A stretch of DNA of 64,000 bases from Crossiella equi (GTDB lineage Bacteria > Actinomycetota > Actinomycetes > Mycobacteriales > Pseudonocardiaceae): assembly GCF_017876755.1 (NCBI RefSeq), contig NZ_JAGIOO010000001.1, forward strand, positions 5,689,786 through 5,753,785, read 5' to 3'. Position 1 is the stretch's first letter. Each line of letters opens with the position of its first letter. Under the pieces are notes generated by a model. That model had not been told where the DNA came from. It worked only from the letters and a program-made list of their open reading frames with translations, and did not search any database. A program made the position numbers and the translations under genes. This document shows positions 47,330 to 56,265 of this stretch, piece by piece.

Positions 47330-48712
47330 CTAGGTCGCGTTTTTCGGAATGGCCACGACCGCCTCGCGGAGTTGATCGGGGCTCAACGCGGCGTAACCGA
47401 GCACCAGTCCGGGGTAGGGCGCGGGCAGCGGCGCGTGCGCGTAGCCGGACAGCGCCGGAGCGTGGATCCCGGCCTGTGCCAGGCGCTCCGACACCGCCAC
47501 GTCGTCCGCGCCGTCCGGCAGCCGCACCACCAGTTGCAGCCCGGCCGCGATGCCCACCGGCCGCCAGGACGGCCGGTGCTCGGCCAGCGCGGCGAGCAGC
47601 GCGTCCCGGCGGCGGCGGTACAGCAGGCGGGTGCGGCGCAGGTGCCGGTCGTAGTGGCCCTCGCGCAGGAACCGGGCCAGCGCGGCCTGGGGCAGCGGCC
47701 CGCAGCCCATGTTGGTCCTGCGCTTGCGGTCGGCCACCGCCGCGCGCAGGCTCGCGGGCAGCACCACCCAGCCCAGCCGCAGCGCGGGCGCGAGGATCTT
47801 GCTGACGCTGCCGAGGTAGGCCACCCGGCTCGGGTCCAGGGCCTGCAACGCGCTGATCGCGGGCCGGTCGTAGCGGTGCTCGGCGTCGTAGTCGTCCTCC
47901 AGCACCAGCGCGTCCCGTTCCCGGGCCCAGGCCAGCAGCGCGTGCCTGCGGCCTGGGGCCAGCGCGGCGCCCAGCGGGAACTGGTGCGCGGCGGTGACCA
48001 GCACCGCCCGGCAGCCCGTGCGGGCCAGCTCGTCCACCCGGATGCCGTCGCGGTCCACCGGGACCGGCACCACGCGGAGCCCGTGCAGGGTGAGGAGCCC
48101 GGCCTGCTTGGGGTGGCTTGGGTTCTCCACCGCGATGGCGCGGTGCCCCCGGTCGTGCAGCACGCCCGCCAGCAGCGCCAGCGCCTCGGCCGCGCCGTGC
48201 GTGATGGTGATGCCCGCCGGTTCGGCCACCACCGAGCGCACCCGGCCCAGGTAGCCCGCCAGCTCCACCCGCAGCTCGGGCAAGCCGCAGGGTTCGGGGT
48301 AGCCCAGCGTCGAGACCGGCATCGCGTTGAGCGCGGCGCGGGTGGCGGCCAGCCAAGCCTGGCGCGGGAAGTGGCCCAGCGCGGGCAGGCCGGGCCGCAG
48401 GTCGTAGCGCCACCGCGGGGGCTCGTCGAGGTCCGGTGCGGGCGCCTCGGCCCCGGCCAGCGTCTCGGCCACCCGGGTACCGGAACCGCGCCGGGCCACC
48501 AGGTAGCCCTCGGCCACCAGCTGCTCGTAGGCCGCGGTCACCGTGCCCCGGGCCACGCCCAGCTGCGCGGCCAGGTCCCGGCTGGAGGGCAGCCGCGCGC
48601 CCGGCCGCAGCCTGCCGGTGCGCACCGCCTCGCGCAGCTCGCCCTCCAGACCCCGGCCCCGGCCGGTGCCCGGCAGCAGCAGCTCCCGCAAAGTGGTCCA
48701 TTCCACCGTCAT
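47330..48712 (-). CDS. MocR-type GntR/aminotransferase regulator
   Basis: A 460-residue chimeric regulator. The N-terminal GntR winged helix (18-80; LRPGARLPSSRDLAAQLGVARGTVTAAYEQL) is linked to a fold-type I aminotransferase-like domain (105-460) with PLP lysine Lys305 in GSVSKILAPALRLGW and LEDDYDAEHRY. MocR proteins sense PLP or amino-acid adducts. The ATG at 48712 is used because upstream in-frame codons overlap the EamA promoter. It diverges from the EamA gene, with a perfect 10-bp inverted repeat spanning its own start, so it probably controls both genes. Confidence 0.9.
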   Translation of the reverse strand: MTVEWTTLRELLLPGTGRGRGLEGELREAVRTGRLRPGARLPSSRDLAAQLGVARGTVTAAYEQLVAEGYLVARRGSGTRVAETLAGAEAPAPDLDEPPRWRYDLRPGLPALGHFPRQAWLAATRAALNAMPVSTLGYPEPCGLPELRVELAGYLGRVRSVVAEPAGITITHGAAEALALLAGVLHDRGHRAIAVENPSHPKQAGLLTLHGLRVVPVPVDRDGIRVDELARTGCRAVLVTAAHQFPLGAALAPGRRHALLAWARERDALVLEDDYDAEHRYDRPAISALQALDPSRVAYLGSVSKILAPALRLGWVVLPASLRAAVADRKRRTNMGCGPLPQAALARFLREGHYDRHLRRTRLLYRRRRDALLAALAEHRPSWRPVGIAAGLQLVVRLPDGADDVAVSERLAQAGIHAPALSGYAHAPLPAPYPGLVLGYAALSPDQLREAVVAIPKNAT

Positions 48713-48740
48713 GGAAGTGGAGCTTACGGCTGGACCACTT
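48691..48740. promoter_or_regulatory. Probable MocR operator: AAGTGGTCCA-N30-TGGACCACTT
   Basis: Perfect 10-base inverted arms at 48691-48700 and 48731-48740; a shorter TTCCA...TGGAA pair lies between them. The left arm is inside the first codons of mocR and the right arm 20 bases before the EamA start, so bound protein would cover both promoters. Confidence 0.65.
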
Positions 48741-48759
48741 GCCGGGTGAGAGTGAGCGC

Positions 48760-49686
48760 ATGGGACAGCGGATGGCGTTGCTGGGCGGGATGGCGGCACT
48801 GTGCCTGGTCGGCGGCGCGGTACCGGTGAACGGGCTGCTGGCGGACTACCCGTTGCTGTCCTCGCAGGCCATCCGGTACGCGATCGGCGCGGTCCCGCTG
48901 CTGGCCTGGCTGCTGTGGCAGGGCGGCCTGCCCCGGGTCGGCCTGCGCGACGTGCTCGCCCTGCTCGCGCTCGCGGCCACCGGCATGGTCGGCTTCAACC
49001 TGGTGATCATCGAGGGTCAGCGGTACGCCGACCCGGGCTTCGTGGCCGCGGTGATCGGGGCCGCCCCGCTGGTGGTGGCCCTGGTCGCCCCGCTGGCCGC
49101 GGGCAGGCGGCCCCGGCCGCTGGTCGTGGTCGGCTCGCTGCTGGTCGCGGCCGGTGTGCTGGTGATCTCCGGCGGCGGCCGGTGGACCGCGCCGGGCCTG
49201 GGCTACGCGCTGCTGGCCATGCTCGGCGAGGCCGGGTTCACGCTGTTCGCGGTGGGCGTGGTGCGGCGGATCGGCGCGATCGCCACCTCGGCCTACGCCT
49301 GCGTGGCGGCGGCCGTGGGCAGCGCGGTGCTCAGCCCGCTGGTCAGCGACGACCCCTGGCCCGCGCCGACCGGGGTCGAGTGGCTGGCCATGGTCGTGCT
49401 CGGCGTGCTGGTCACCGCGGTCGCCTTCGGCCTGTACTACCGCTGCGTCTCACTGATCGGCCCGGAGCGCGCGGGTGTGCTGCCCGGCCTGATCCCGGTG
49501 GCCGGGCTGGCGGTGTCGGTGCTGCTGGGGCGGGAGCCCCTCACCCTGGCGGCAGCGGCCGGTGCGCTGACCGTCGCCGCCGGGTGCGCGGTGGGCCAGC
49601 TCAGCCGCGGTGCCGGTCCGGGGCGGCTCAGCCGCCGTGAGCCATCCGCAGCACGTCCAAGGCCTCGTCCAGCTGTGCCAGCGTGA
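48760..49686 (+). CDS. EamA/DMT-family transporter
   Basis: A 308-residue transporter with ten predicted helices in two EamA halves (5-135 and 145-285) and a charged Arg/Pro-rich tail. Typical elements are [22 protein letters not shown] and [31 protein letters not shown] members export amino acids or metabolites. Divergence from a MocR regulator suggests an amino acid or amine. The last 59 bases overlap the convergent fum gene. No clear ribosome site before the ATG at 48760. Confidence 0.85.
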   Translation: MGQRMALLGGMAALCLVGGAVPVNGLLADYPLLSSQAIRYAIGAVPLLAWLLWQGGLPRVGLRDVLALLALAATGMVGFNLVIIEGQRYADPGFVAAVIGAAPLVVALVAPLAAGRRPRPLVVVGSLLVAAGVLVISGGGRWTAPGLGYALLAMLGEAGFTLFAVGVVRRIGAIATSAYACVAAAVGSAVLSPLVSDDPWPAPTGVEWLAMVVLGVLVTAVAFGLYYRCVSLIGPERAGVLPGLIPVAGLAVSVLLGREPLTLAAAAGALTVAAGCAVGQLSRGAGPGRLSRREPSAARPRPRPAVPA

Positions 49687-51022
49687 GCTTGCCGCTGTCC
49701 ACGTGCCCGCGTTCCAGCACGACCTCGCGGATGGTCTTGCGCTCCTTCAGCGACTGCTTCGCGATCGAGGCCGCCTCCTCGTAACCGAGGTACCGGTTGA
49801 GCGGGGTGACGATGGACGGGGAGGACTCGGCGTACTCGCGCATCCGCGCCACGTCCGGCTCGGCGCCGACGAGCACCTTGTCCGCGAGCAGCCGGGCCAC
49901 CGCGGCGAGCAGGCGCGCGGACTCCAGCACGTTGCGGGCCATCACCGGCATCATCACGTTGAGCTCGAAGTTGCCCGCCGCGCCGGCGAAAGCCACCGTC
50001 GCGTCGTTGCCGACAACCTGGCTGGCCACCATCATCGCGGCCTCGCAGATCACCGGGTTCACCTTGCCCGGCATGATCGATGAGCCCGGCTGGAGGTCCG
50101 GCAGGCGCAGCTCGGCCAGGCCGGTGCGCGGGCCGCTGCCCATCCAGCGCAGGTCGTTGGCGATCTTGAAGATGCTCACCGCGACCGTCTTGAGCTGGCC
50201 GGAGGCCTCGACCAGGCCGTCCCGGGCGCCCTGGGCCTCGAAGTGGTCGGCCGCCTCGGTCACCGGCAGCGCGGTGGACTTGATCAGCTCCTCCACCACG
50301 GCCGCGCCGAAGCCCGCCGGGGTGTTGATGCCGGTCCCGGCCGCGGTACCGCCAATGGGCAGCTCGGCCAGGCGCGGCAGGGCGTCCTCCAGGCGTGCGA
50401 TGCCCAGGCGCACCTGCCGGGCGTAGCCCCCGACCTGCTGGCCGAGGGTCACCGGCACCGCGTCCATCAGGTGCGTGCGGCCGGACTTGACCACCTCGGC
50501 CCACTCGCCCGCACGCCGCTCCAGCACCTCGGCCAGGTGCGCCAGGCCGGGCACGGTGTCGCGCAGCACGGCCTCGGTGGCGGCAAGGTGGATCGTGGTC
50601 GGGAAGACGTCGTTGGAGGACTGCGAGGCGTTGACGTGGTCGTTCGGGTGCACGTCCCGGCCCAGCGCGCGGGTGGCCAGGGTCGCGATGACCTCGTTGG
50701 CGTTCATGTTCGAGGAGGTGCCGGACCCGGTCTGGAACACGTCCACCGGGAAGTGCGCGTCGTGCGCGCCGCCCGCCACCTCGTCCGCGGCGTTGGCCAC
50801 CGCCTCGGCCACGTCCGGCGCGAGCACGCCCAGCCGCCCGTTCACGCGGGCCGCGGCGGCCTTGACCAGCCCGAGCGCCCGGATCTGGGCCCGTTCCAGG
50901 CCGCGCCCGGAGATCGGGAAGTTCTCCACCGCGCGCTGGGTCTGGGCCCGCCACAGGGCGTCGGCGGGCACCCTGACCTCGCCCATGGTGTCGTGCTCGA
51001 TCCGGTACTCCTGCTCGCTCAT
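49628..51022 (-). CDS. fumC: Fumarate hydratase class II
   Basis: A 464-residue homotetrameric enzyme of the TCA cycle that interconverts fumarate and malate. Visible signatures: [46 protein letters not shown], the SS-loop [11 protein letters not shown] and [10 protein letters not shown]. The ATG at 51022 gives the family start [17 protein letters not shown]. It corresponds to Rv1098c. Its 3' end is overlapped by the EamA gene on the other strand. Confidence 0.95.
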   Translation of the reverse strand: MSEQEYRIEHDTMGEVRVPADALWRAQTQRAVENFPISGRGLERAQIRALGLVKAAAARVNGRLGVLAPDVAEAVANAADEVAGGAHDAHFPVDVFQTGSGTSSNMNANEVIATLATRALGRDVHPNDHVNASQSSNDVFPTTIHLAATEAVLRDTVPGLAHLAEVLERRAGEWAEVVKSGRTHLMDAVPVTLGQQVGGYARQVRLGIARLEDALPRLAELPIGGTAAGTGINTPAGFGAAVVEELIKSTALPVTEAADHFEAQGARDGLVEASGQLKTVAVSIFKIANDLRWMGSGPRTGLAELRLPDLQPGSSIMPGKVNPVICEAAMMVASQVVGNDATVAFAGAAGNFELNVMMPVMARNVLESARLLAAVARLLADKVLVGAEPDVARMREYAESSPSIVTPLNRYLGYEEAASIAKQSLKERKTIREVVLERGHVDSGKLTLAQLDEALDVLRMAHGG

Positions 51023-51120
51023 ACCCCGAATTCTGCGCCTGATCGTGAAAGCGGGCACCGTGGCGACTGACACCCCTAAGCTCGGAATGGTTCCCACCAC
51101 TGGCCAGAGAGCGGGTGTTG

Positions 51121-52107
51121 ATGAGCGCACCGTCCGAGCACAGCCACGTGGACCTGCTGATCGTCGGAGCAGGCCCCACCGGACTCTTCGCGGCCTACTA
51201 CGCGGGCTTCCGGGACCTCTCCACGGCCCTCGTGGACTCGCTGCCCGAACCGGGCGGCCAGGTCACCGCGATGTACCCGGAGAAGATGATTTTCGACGTC
51301 GCGGGCTTTCCCGCGGTGAAGGGCCGGGACCTGGTCACCGCCCTGGTCGAGCAGGCCGGTCAGTACCAGCCGCGGTACCTGTTGAACCGCAAGGCCCGCA
51401 CGCTGTCCACAGTGGACGGAGGCGGATACGACGTCGGCCTGGCCGACGGCAGCGTCGTGCGGGCCGGGGCGGTGCTGGTGACCGCCGGGCTCGGCGAGTT
51501 CCGGCCCCGGCCGCTGCCGGTGGGCGAGGAGTGGTTCGGGCGCGGCCTGTCCTACTTCGTGCCCGCCCTGGAGGTGCACCGCGACCAGGACGTGGTGGTG
51601 GTCGGGGGCGGCGACTCCGCCTTCGACTGGGTGCTGGCCCTGCACCCGATCGCCCGCAGCGTCACCCTGGTGCACCGCCGCGCGGCCTTCCGCGCGCACC
51701 AGGCCACCGTGCGGCAGGTGCGCGAGCTGGGCGTGCCCATCCACACCGACGCCGAGGTCGCCGCGATCCGGGGCACCGACGCCGTGGCCGAGGTTGAGCT
51801 GGCCTTCAAGTCCGGGGACCACAAGGTGCTGCCCGCGCAGGCCGTGGTGGCCGCGCTCGGCTTCACCGCCGACCTCGGGCCGCTGGAGACCTGGGGCCTG
51901 GACCTGGACAAGCGCACGGTCCTGGTGGACAGCACCGGCCGCACCAACCGCGACCGGGTCTACGCGGCGGGCGACGTGGCCAGCTACCCGGGCAAGGTGC
52001 GGCTGATCGCCACCGGGTTCGGCGAGGCGGCCACCGCGGTCAACAACATCGCGGTCGCGCTCAACCCGGACGCCCACCTGTTCCCCGGGCACTCCAGCAA
52101 CATGTGA
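51121..52107 (+). CDS. Ferredoxin/flavodoxin-NADP reductase, thioredoxin-reductase-like type
   Basis: A 328-residue FAD/NAD(P)H flavoprotein. The FAD site is [20 protein letters not shown], the NADPH site [15 protein letters not shown], and the C-terminal FAD motif [30 protein letters not shown]. No Cys-x-x-Cys is present where thioredoxin reductase would have it, which fits type 2 ferredoxin-NADP reductases. It could reduce ferredoxins for the P450s nearby, but that is only a guess. The ATG at 51121 is chosen; a GTG at 51115 is possible. Confidence 0.88.
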   Translation: MSAPSEHSHVDLLIVGAGPTGLFAAYYAGFRDLSTALVDSLPEPGGQVTAMYPEKMIFDVAGFPAVKGRDLVTALVEQAGQYQPRYLLNRKARTLSTVDGGGYDVGLADGSVVRAGAVLVTAGLGEFRPRPLPVGEEWFGRGLSYFVPALEVHRDQDVVVVGGGDSAFDWVLALHPIARSVTLVHRRAAFRAHQATVRQVRELGVPIHTDAEVAAIRGTDAVAEVELAFKSGDHKVLPAQAVVAALGFTADLGPLETWGLDLDKRTVLVDSTGRTNRDRVYAAGDVASYPGKVRLIATGFGEAATAVNNIAVALNPDAHLFPGHSSNM

Positions 52108-52117
52108 GCCGACGGGG

Positions 52118-52151
52118 CAGGCCCCGGTCCGAAGAAGTGGACCGGGGCCTG
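52118..52151. terminator. Bidirectional terminator hairpin
   Basis: CAGGCCCCGGTCC (52118-52130) pairs perfectly with its complement at 52139-52151 around a GAAGAAGT loop, between converging genes. Confidence 0.85.
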
Positions 52152-52173
52152 CCGAAATCTGTCCGCTGTGGAC

Positions 52174-52806
52174 TCACCGCACCACGTGCACCTGGTCGCC
52201 CAGCTGGAGGAAGCTGAAGAACTTCTGCGCCGCGGCGGGGGAGAGGTGGATGCAGCCGTGCGACTTCTCGCGCAGGCTGCCCTGGTGGAAGGCGATGCCG
52301 CCGTTGAAGAACACCGACCACGGCATGGGCGCGTTGTTGAAGATGCTGCTCCTGTGGTTCTTGTTCTTCCGGGTCACCGAGAAGGTGCCGGGCGGGGTCA
52401 GCCAGCCCTTGCGGCCGTGCGTGATCGGCACCGGACCGTAGACCGCCTTGCCGTTGTCCATCAGCCACGCCTTGTTGGCGGACAGGTCGATGCAGGCCCG
52501 GGCGGTGGCCTTGCACGGGGTGCCCGAGGCGACCCCGGCGGGCTGCACGGTGTCCTTCTGCTCCGGCTGCTTCGGCTTCGGCTTGGGCGGAGTCGTCGTG
52601 GTCGGCCGCGTACTGGAGGAGGACGGCGCGGGCGGCACCGTGGTCGGGTCCGAAGTGGAGGAGGAGGGCGAGGGCGTGGCCGAACCGCTGTTCGAGGCCG
52701 GTGCCGTGTTCCCCGCCAGCTGAGGCACCTGCTCGGTCCCGCACGCGGCGAGCAGCAGCCCCACCGTCGCGGTCACCGCCAGCACCAGAGACTTCTTCCC
52801 ACGCAT
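52174..52806 (-). CDS. L,D-transpeptidase lipoprotein (YkuD domain)
   Basis: A 210-residue lipoprotein. The lipobox LAAC (19-22) follows a hydrophobic signal; Cys22 would carry the lipid. A Ser/Thr/Pro-rich linker (35-85) leads to a YkuD domain (about 100-210) with the catalytic His and Cys185 in SHGCIHLSP and the earlier GKAVYGPVPITHGRKG. It probably forms 3-3 cross-links in peptidoglycan or attaches proteins. The domain is small and single, unlike the larger mycobacterial Ldt proteins with Ig-like modules. Confidence 0.9.
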   Translation of the reverse strand: MRGKKSLVLAVTATVGLLLAACGTEQVPQLAGNTAPASNSGSATPSPSSSTSDPTTVPPAPSSSSTRPTTTTPPKPKPKQPEQKDTVQPAGVASGTPCKATARACIDLSANKAWLMDNGKAVYGPVPITHGRKGWLTPPGTFSVTRKNKNHRSSIFNNAPMPWSVFFNGGIAFHQGSLREKSHGCIHLSPAAAQKFFSFLQLGDQVHVVR

Positions 52807-52925
52807 CGCTCACCCCAAGTTCGTCGCCCGCAGACCGGGCGGATCATCCAGCTACGAGAATGACGTCCCTTGGGATCCCGAGGTTGCCTGACAGGGTTAC
52901 CCGTACCGTTTCGTGACAAAACAAC

Positions 52926-52961
52926 GACCGGCCCGCCGCTACAGGAGGCGGCGGACCGGTC
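52926..52961 (-). terminator. Terminator downstream of protease 1
   Basis: GACCGGCCCGCCGC (52926-52939) and GCGGCGGACCGGTC (near 52948-52961) form a long stem with one mismatch, between protease 1 and the transpeptidase gene on the same strand. Confidence 0.7.
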
Positions 52962-52992
52962 GGTGCGAACGTTGGCGTGCCCGTGCAGGGGG

Positions 52993-53769
52993 TTACAGGC
53001 CGCCGACCTGCTGGCTGATCCAGTCGCGGTAGGAGGACACGTCCACGTAGATGGACGGGCCGGTCGCGCAGCGCGAGTCACCGTTGCCGGAGCGGCTGGT
53101 GGCACCGATCAGGGTCCAGTTGCCGGTGCTGCCCTTCACCTGCGGGCCGCCGGAGTCGCCGTAGCAGGCACCGGAGTTGCCGTTCGGGTTGTTGGTGCAG
53201 ATCTCGTTGGCGGCGGTGATGCCGCGGCAGGAGCTGTCGGCCACGATCGAGGTGTCCAGCTGCTGCAGGTTGATCGGGGCGCCACAGCCACCGCGGACCG
53301 GGCAGGTCTGGCCCCAGCCGATGATGCGGCTGGCGGTGCCGACCGCGCCGGACTGCGGCGCGATGGAGATCGGCGCCTGGGTCACCGAGGTGGACAGCTG
53401 CACCAGCGAGAGGTCGATGCTGCTCGGGTGGTTGATGATGCGCGAGGCGCGCGCCACCGTGCCGCCCGTGGTCCGGTTGGTGGTGCCGATGCGGGCCTGG
53501 ATCGAGCCCGCGCTCTGCCCGGCGACGCAGTGCTTCGCGGTGACGACCCAGTTCGCCTTGATCAGGGAGCCGCCGCAGAAGTGGTTGCCGGAGGTGCCCT
53601 GCAGGGACACCATGAAGCTGTAGGTCTCGGTCGCGTTCGTGCCGCCGACGACCAACGGATCGACGTCACCGGCAGTGGTCGCGGGTGCGGCGGCGGCAGG
53701 CATCGCGAGCCCGCCCAGTGCGGTCGCGGCAGCCGCCAGGATCCCGACGATCAGAGAACGTGCCCTCAC
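52993..53769 (-). CDS. Secreted S1-family serine protease 1
   Basis: A 258-residue chymotrypsin-fold protease. A signal peptide (1-28) and short propeptide precede the mature N-terminus VVGG (40-43). The triad is His80 (VVTAKHC), Asp119 (SIDLSLVQL) and Ser206 (ACYGDSGGPQ). Six cysteines in conserved positions can form disulfides. The residue six before Ser206 (trypsin Asp189 position) is Gly200, so trypsin-like cleavage after Lys/Arg is not expected. GTG start with GAGAGGAG upstream. Paralogue of the gene at 55291. Confidence 0.9.
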   Translation of the reverse strand: MRARSLIVGILAAAATALGGLAMPAAAAPATTAGDVDPLVVGGTNATETYSFMVSLQGTSGNHFCGGSLIKANWVVTAKHCVAGQSAGSIQARIGTTNRTTGGTVARASRIINHPSSIDLSLVQLSTSVTQAPISIAPQSGAVGTASRIIGWGQTCPVRGGCGAPINLQQLDTSIVADSSCRGITAANEICTNNPNGNSGACYGDSGGPQVKGSTGNWTLIGATSRSGNGDSRCATGPSIYVDVSSYRDWISQQVGGL

Positions 53770-53787
53770 GGTTCTCTCCTCTCAGCT

Positions 53788-53807
53788 TCCGGCGGGGATC
53801 CGCCGGA
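53788..53807 (-). promoter_or_regulatory. 5'-leader hairpin of protease 1
   Basis: TCCGGCGG (53788-53795) and CCGCCGGA (53800-53807) form an 8-bp stem with a 4-base loop; it is followed, on the minus strand, by GCTGAGAGGAG and the GTG start. The protease 2 leader has the same plan. Confidence 0.6.
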
Positions 53808-53975
53808 GGTGAGGTGAACCGTAGGGATTGGCGATCAAACACGAGAACCCGTCAAAGGTAGGAGCACCGACCGGCTTTGTGCGTTCGGTAAACGGTGTAT
53901 GACCGGTCACCGGACATACGGGACAGACGGTTTGCCGAGGTTGCGGCCGGGGTAGCGCGTGACAATCATCCGGGC

Positions 53976-55232
53976 ATGAGCACTGTGCCCTACCTGCGGA
54001 AGGCCCTCTCCGCACTGGTGTGCGCCGGGGTGGCGCTGACCGCGGTCGCGGTCCCGGCCGCCGCCGCGCCGGAGTCCGGCAAGCACTGTCCACAGCTTGA
54101 CCAGAACCTGCCGTGGCAGGGCGAGAACCGGGCCAGCCTCCAGCGGGTGATCGACGAGCGCGGCCTCTGCGGCGGGCTGCCCGGCGGCCGTCCGGTCGCG
54201 GTGTTCGACTGGGACAACACGGTGGTGAAGAACGACATCACCGACGCCACCCTGGCCTGGGCGCTCAAGCACGACAAGATCCTCCGGCCCGCCCGCTGGG
54301 CCACCACCAGCCCGTGGCTGTCCCCGGCCGCGGACAAGGCGCTGACCGCCGCCTGCGGCACCTCGGTGCCGGTCGGCCTGCCGCTGCCCACCTCGCGCAA
54401 CCTGGCCTGCACGGACGAGATCTGGTCCATCCGCGAGAAGTCCAAGACCATGGCTGGCCAAGCCGCGTTCACCGGCGACTGGAACCACCGCCGCACCGAG
54501 CCCTCCTACGCCTGGGTGCCCGCGCTGTTCGCCGGGTACACGCCCGCCGGGCTGACCGCGATCGCCGCCCGGGCCCGCGCCGAGCAGCTGCGCGCGCCGG
54601 TCGGGGCCAAGCAGGCCGTCGGCTCGCACACCATCGCCGGGTACGTGCGCTACTACGAGCAGCAGCGCGACCTCATCCGCACGCTCAAGCGCGCCGGGTT
54701 CGACGTCTACATCGTCTCCGCCTCGGCCGAGCCGATCGCCGAGGCCTGGTCCGGCGGGGTCGGCCTGGACCGCGAGCACACCATCGGCATCCGTCTGGCC
54801 ACCAGGCACGGGCGGCTCACCACCACCGCGCTGGGCTGCGGCGACGACCCGGCCGGGCTGCCCTACATCGACGGCAAGCGCTGCGTGGTCAACCAGGAGA
54901 TCTTCGGGATCAAGGGCAAGGCCGCCTGGGACCAGCAGCCCCCGGCCCGCCGCATCGCCCTGGGCGCGGGCGACGCGGACACCGACGTCACCTTCGTGCT
55001 CGACGCCACCGGCGCGCACCTGGCCCTCAACCGCAACAAGACCGAACTGCTGTGCCGGGCCCTGGACAACGCCGACGGTCGCTGGGTGCTCAACCCGATG
55101 TTCATCGAGCCCATGCCGCACCGCGACGCTGCCTACCCGTGCTCGACCGCCGGGGTGGTCCGCCCGGACGGCTCCCGGGCCCCGATGCCGCGCGCCGACG
55201 GCAGCGTGGTGCCGGACAAGACCGAGGCCTGA
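53976..55232 (+). CDS. Secreted HAD-superfamily phosphatase
   Basis: A 418-residue exported hydrolase. The signal peptide is 1-32 (VALTAVAVPAAAAP). HAD motif I is Asp78-x-Asp80-x-Thr in VFDWDNTVVKND, motif II is the Ser in VYIVSASAEP, motif III a Lys in EIFGIKGKAAW, motif IV GAGDADTD. A helical cap region lies between 90 and 240. The pattern resembles secreted phosphoserine- or phosphorylcholine-phosphatase-like proteins; the substrate is not determined. It is flanked by the two paralogous serine proteases on the other strand. ATG at 53976, no strong ribosome site. Confidence 0.83.
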   Translation: MSTVPYLRKALSALVCAGVALTAVAVPAAAAPESGKHCPQLDQNLPWQGENRASLQRVIDERGLCGGLPGGRPVAVFDWDNTVVKNDITDATLAWALKHDKILRPARWATTSPWLSPAADKALTAACGTSVPVGLPLPTSRNLACTDEIWSIREKSKTMAGQAAFTGDWNHRRTEPSYAWVPALFAGYTPAGLTAIAARARAEQLRAPVGAKQAVGSHTIAGYVRYYEQQRDLIRTLKRAGFDVYIVSASAEPIAEAWSGGVGLDREHTIGIRLATRHGRLTTTALGCGDDPAGLPYIDGKRCVVNQEIFGIKGKAAWDQQPPARRIALGAGDADTDVTFVLDATGAHLALNRNKTELLCRALDNADGRWVLNPMFIEPMPHRDAAYPCSTAGVVRPDGSRAPMPRADGSVVPDKTEA

Positions 55233-55239
55233 CCAGCAC

Positions 55240-55276
55240 GGACGGGCCCCCGGCGGCATGCACCGGGGGCCCGTCC
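55240..55276. terminator. Bidirectional terminator hairpin
   Basis: GGACGGGCCCCCGG (55240-55253) pairs perfectly with CCGGGGGCCCGTCC (55263-55276) around a 9-base loop, between the HAD gene and protease 2. Confidence 0.85.
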
Positions 55277-55290
55277 GCGTGGTCAGGCGG

Positions 55291-56067
55291 TTACACCGCT
55301 CCGGCGATACCGCTGATCCAGGTGCGGAACACCGGGACGTCGACGTAGATCGACGGCCGCACCGCGCAGGTGGAGCCGCCGCCGGAACGGCTGGTGGCGC
55401 CGATCAGCTGCCAGGCGCCGCTGACCATCTTGATCTGCGGGCCGCCGGAGTCGCCGTAGCAGGCGCCACGGGTCCCCCCTGGGTTGTTCGTGCAGATCTC
55501 CTGGGCGCCGTAGATGCCGCTGCACAGGCCGTCGGAGACGATCGAGGTGTCCAGCTGCTGCAGGATCACCGGTGCGCCGCAGCCGCCCGGGGCCGGGCAG
55601 GTCTGGCCCCAGCCGATGATGCGGGTGGCGGTGCCCACCGCGCCCGAGCTGGCGGCCACCCGGATCGGGGCCTGCGGCACGCTGGCGGCCAGCCGCACGA
55701 TGGCCAGGTCATAGCTCGGGTGCAGCCAGATCCCGTTGGCCGCGACGTAGCTGCCGCCCGAGGTCCGGTTGGTGGTGCCGACCCGGGCGCGGATCGAGGC
55801 CGGGGTCTTGCCCTGCACGCAGTGCTTGGCGGTGACCACGAAGTTGGCCTTGATCAGCGAGCCACCGCAGAAGTGGCCGCCGGAGGTGTTCTGCAGGGAG
55901 ACCATGAAGCTGTAGACCTGCGTGGCGTTGACGCCGCCCACGATGAACGGGTCGACGTCGCCGGTGGAGGAAGAAGAAGCAGGGGATGCGACCGCGGTGC
56001 CGGTGAGACCGGCGAAAGCGGTGGCCACGGCCGCCAGTAACCCGACGACCATTCTCTTCGCACGCAC
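55291..56067 (-). CDS. Secreted S1-family serine protease 2
   Basis: A 258-residue paralogue of protease 1 with the same layout: signal peptide (1-28), propeptide, mature N-terminus IVGG (42-45), His82 (VVTAKHC), Asp120 (SYDLAIVRL) and Ser207 (ACYGDSGGPQ). The S1-pocket position again is Gly (Gly201), so its specificity is probably for small or hydrophobic residues. GTG start with GAGAGGAG 9 bases upstream. The pair and the HAD phosphatase form a small secreted-hydrolase island between fum and glpX. Confidence 0.9.
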   Translation of the reverse strand: MRAKRMVVGLLAAVATAFAGLTGTAVASPASSSSTGDVDPFIVGGVNATQVYSFMVSLQNTSGGHFCGGSLIKANFVVTAKHCVQGKTPASIRARVGTTNRTSGGSYVAANGIWLHPSYDLAIVRLAASVPQAPIRVAASSGAVGTATRIIGWGQTCPAPGGCGAPVILQQLDTSIVSDGLCSGIYGAQEICTNNPGGTRGACYGDSGGPQIKMVSGAWQLIGATSRSGGGSTCAVRPSIYVDVPVFRTWISGIAGAV

Positions 56068-56082
56068 GGTGGAGCTCCTCTC

Positions 56083-56107
56083 AGCCTCGGCGCCCTCTGC
56101 CGAGGCT
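56083..56107 (-). promoter_or_regulatory. 5'-leader hairpin of protease 2
   Basis: AGCCTCGGC (56083-56091) and GCCGAGGCT (56099-56107) form a perfect 9-bp stem with a 7-base loop; on the minus strand it runs straight into GAGAGGAG, the ribosome site. Melting or binding could control translation. Confidence 0.6.
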
Positions 56108-56265
56108 GATACGGAGAGTAATTATTCGATATCGTAGCGTGGTACCACTCGTTGGCCGCTTCGAGATCGGCTCGGGCTGCGGCGCTTGGCGTACCTGCTG
56201 CCCAGAGGGGCGTCCGGCGGGGCAGAGGGCCGATGACCGGCCCGAACGCCCCGCCCGCCCGGTCG

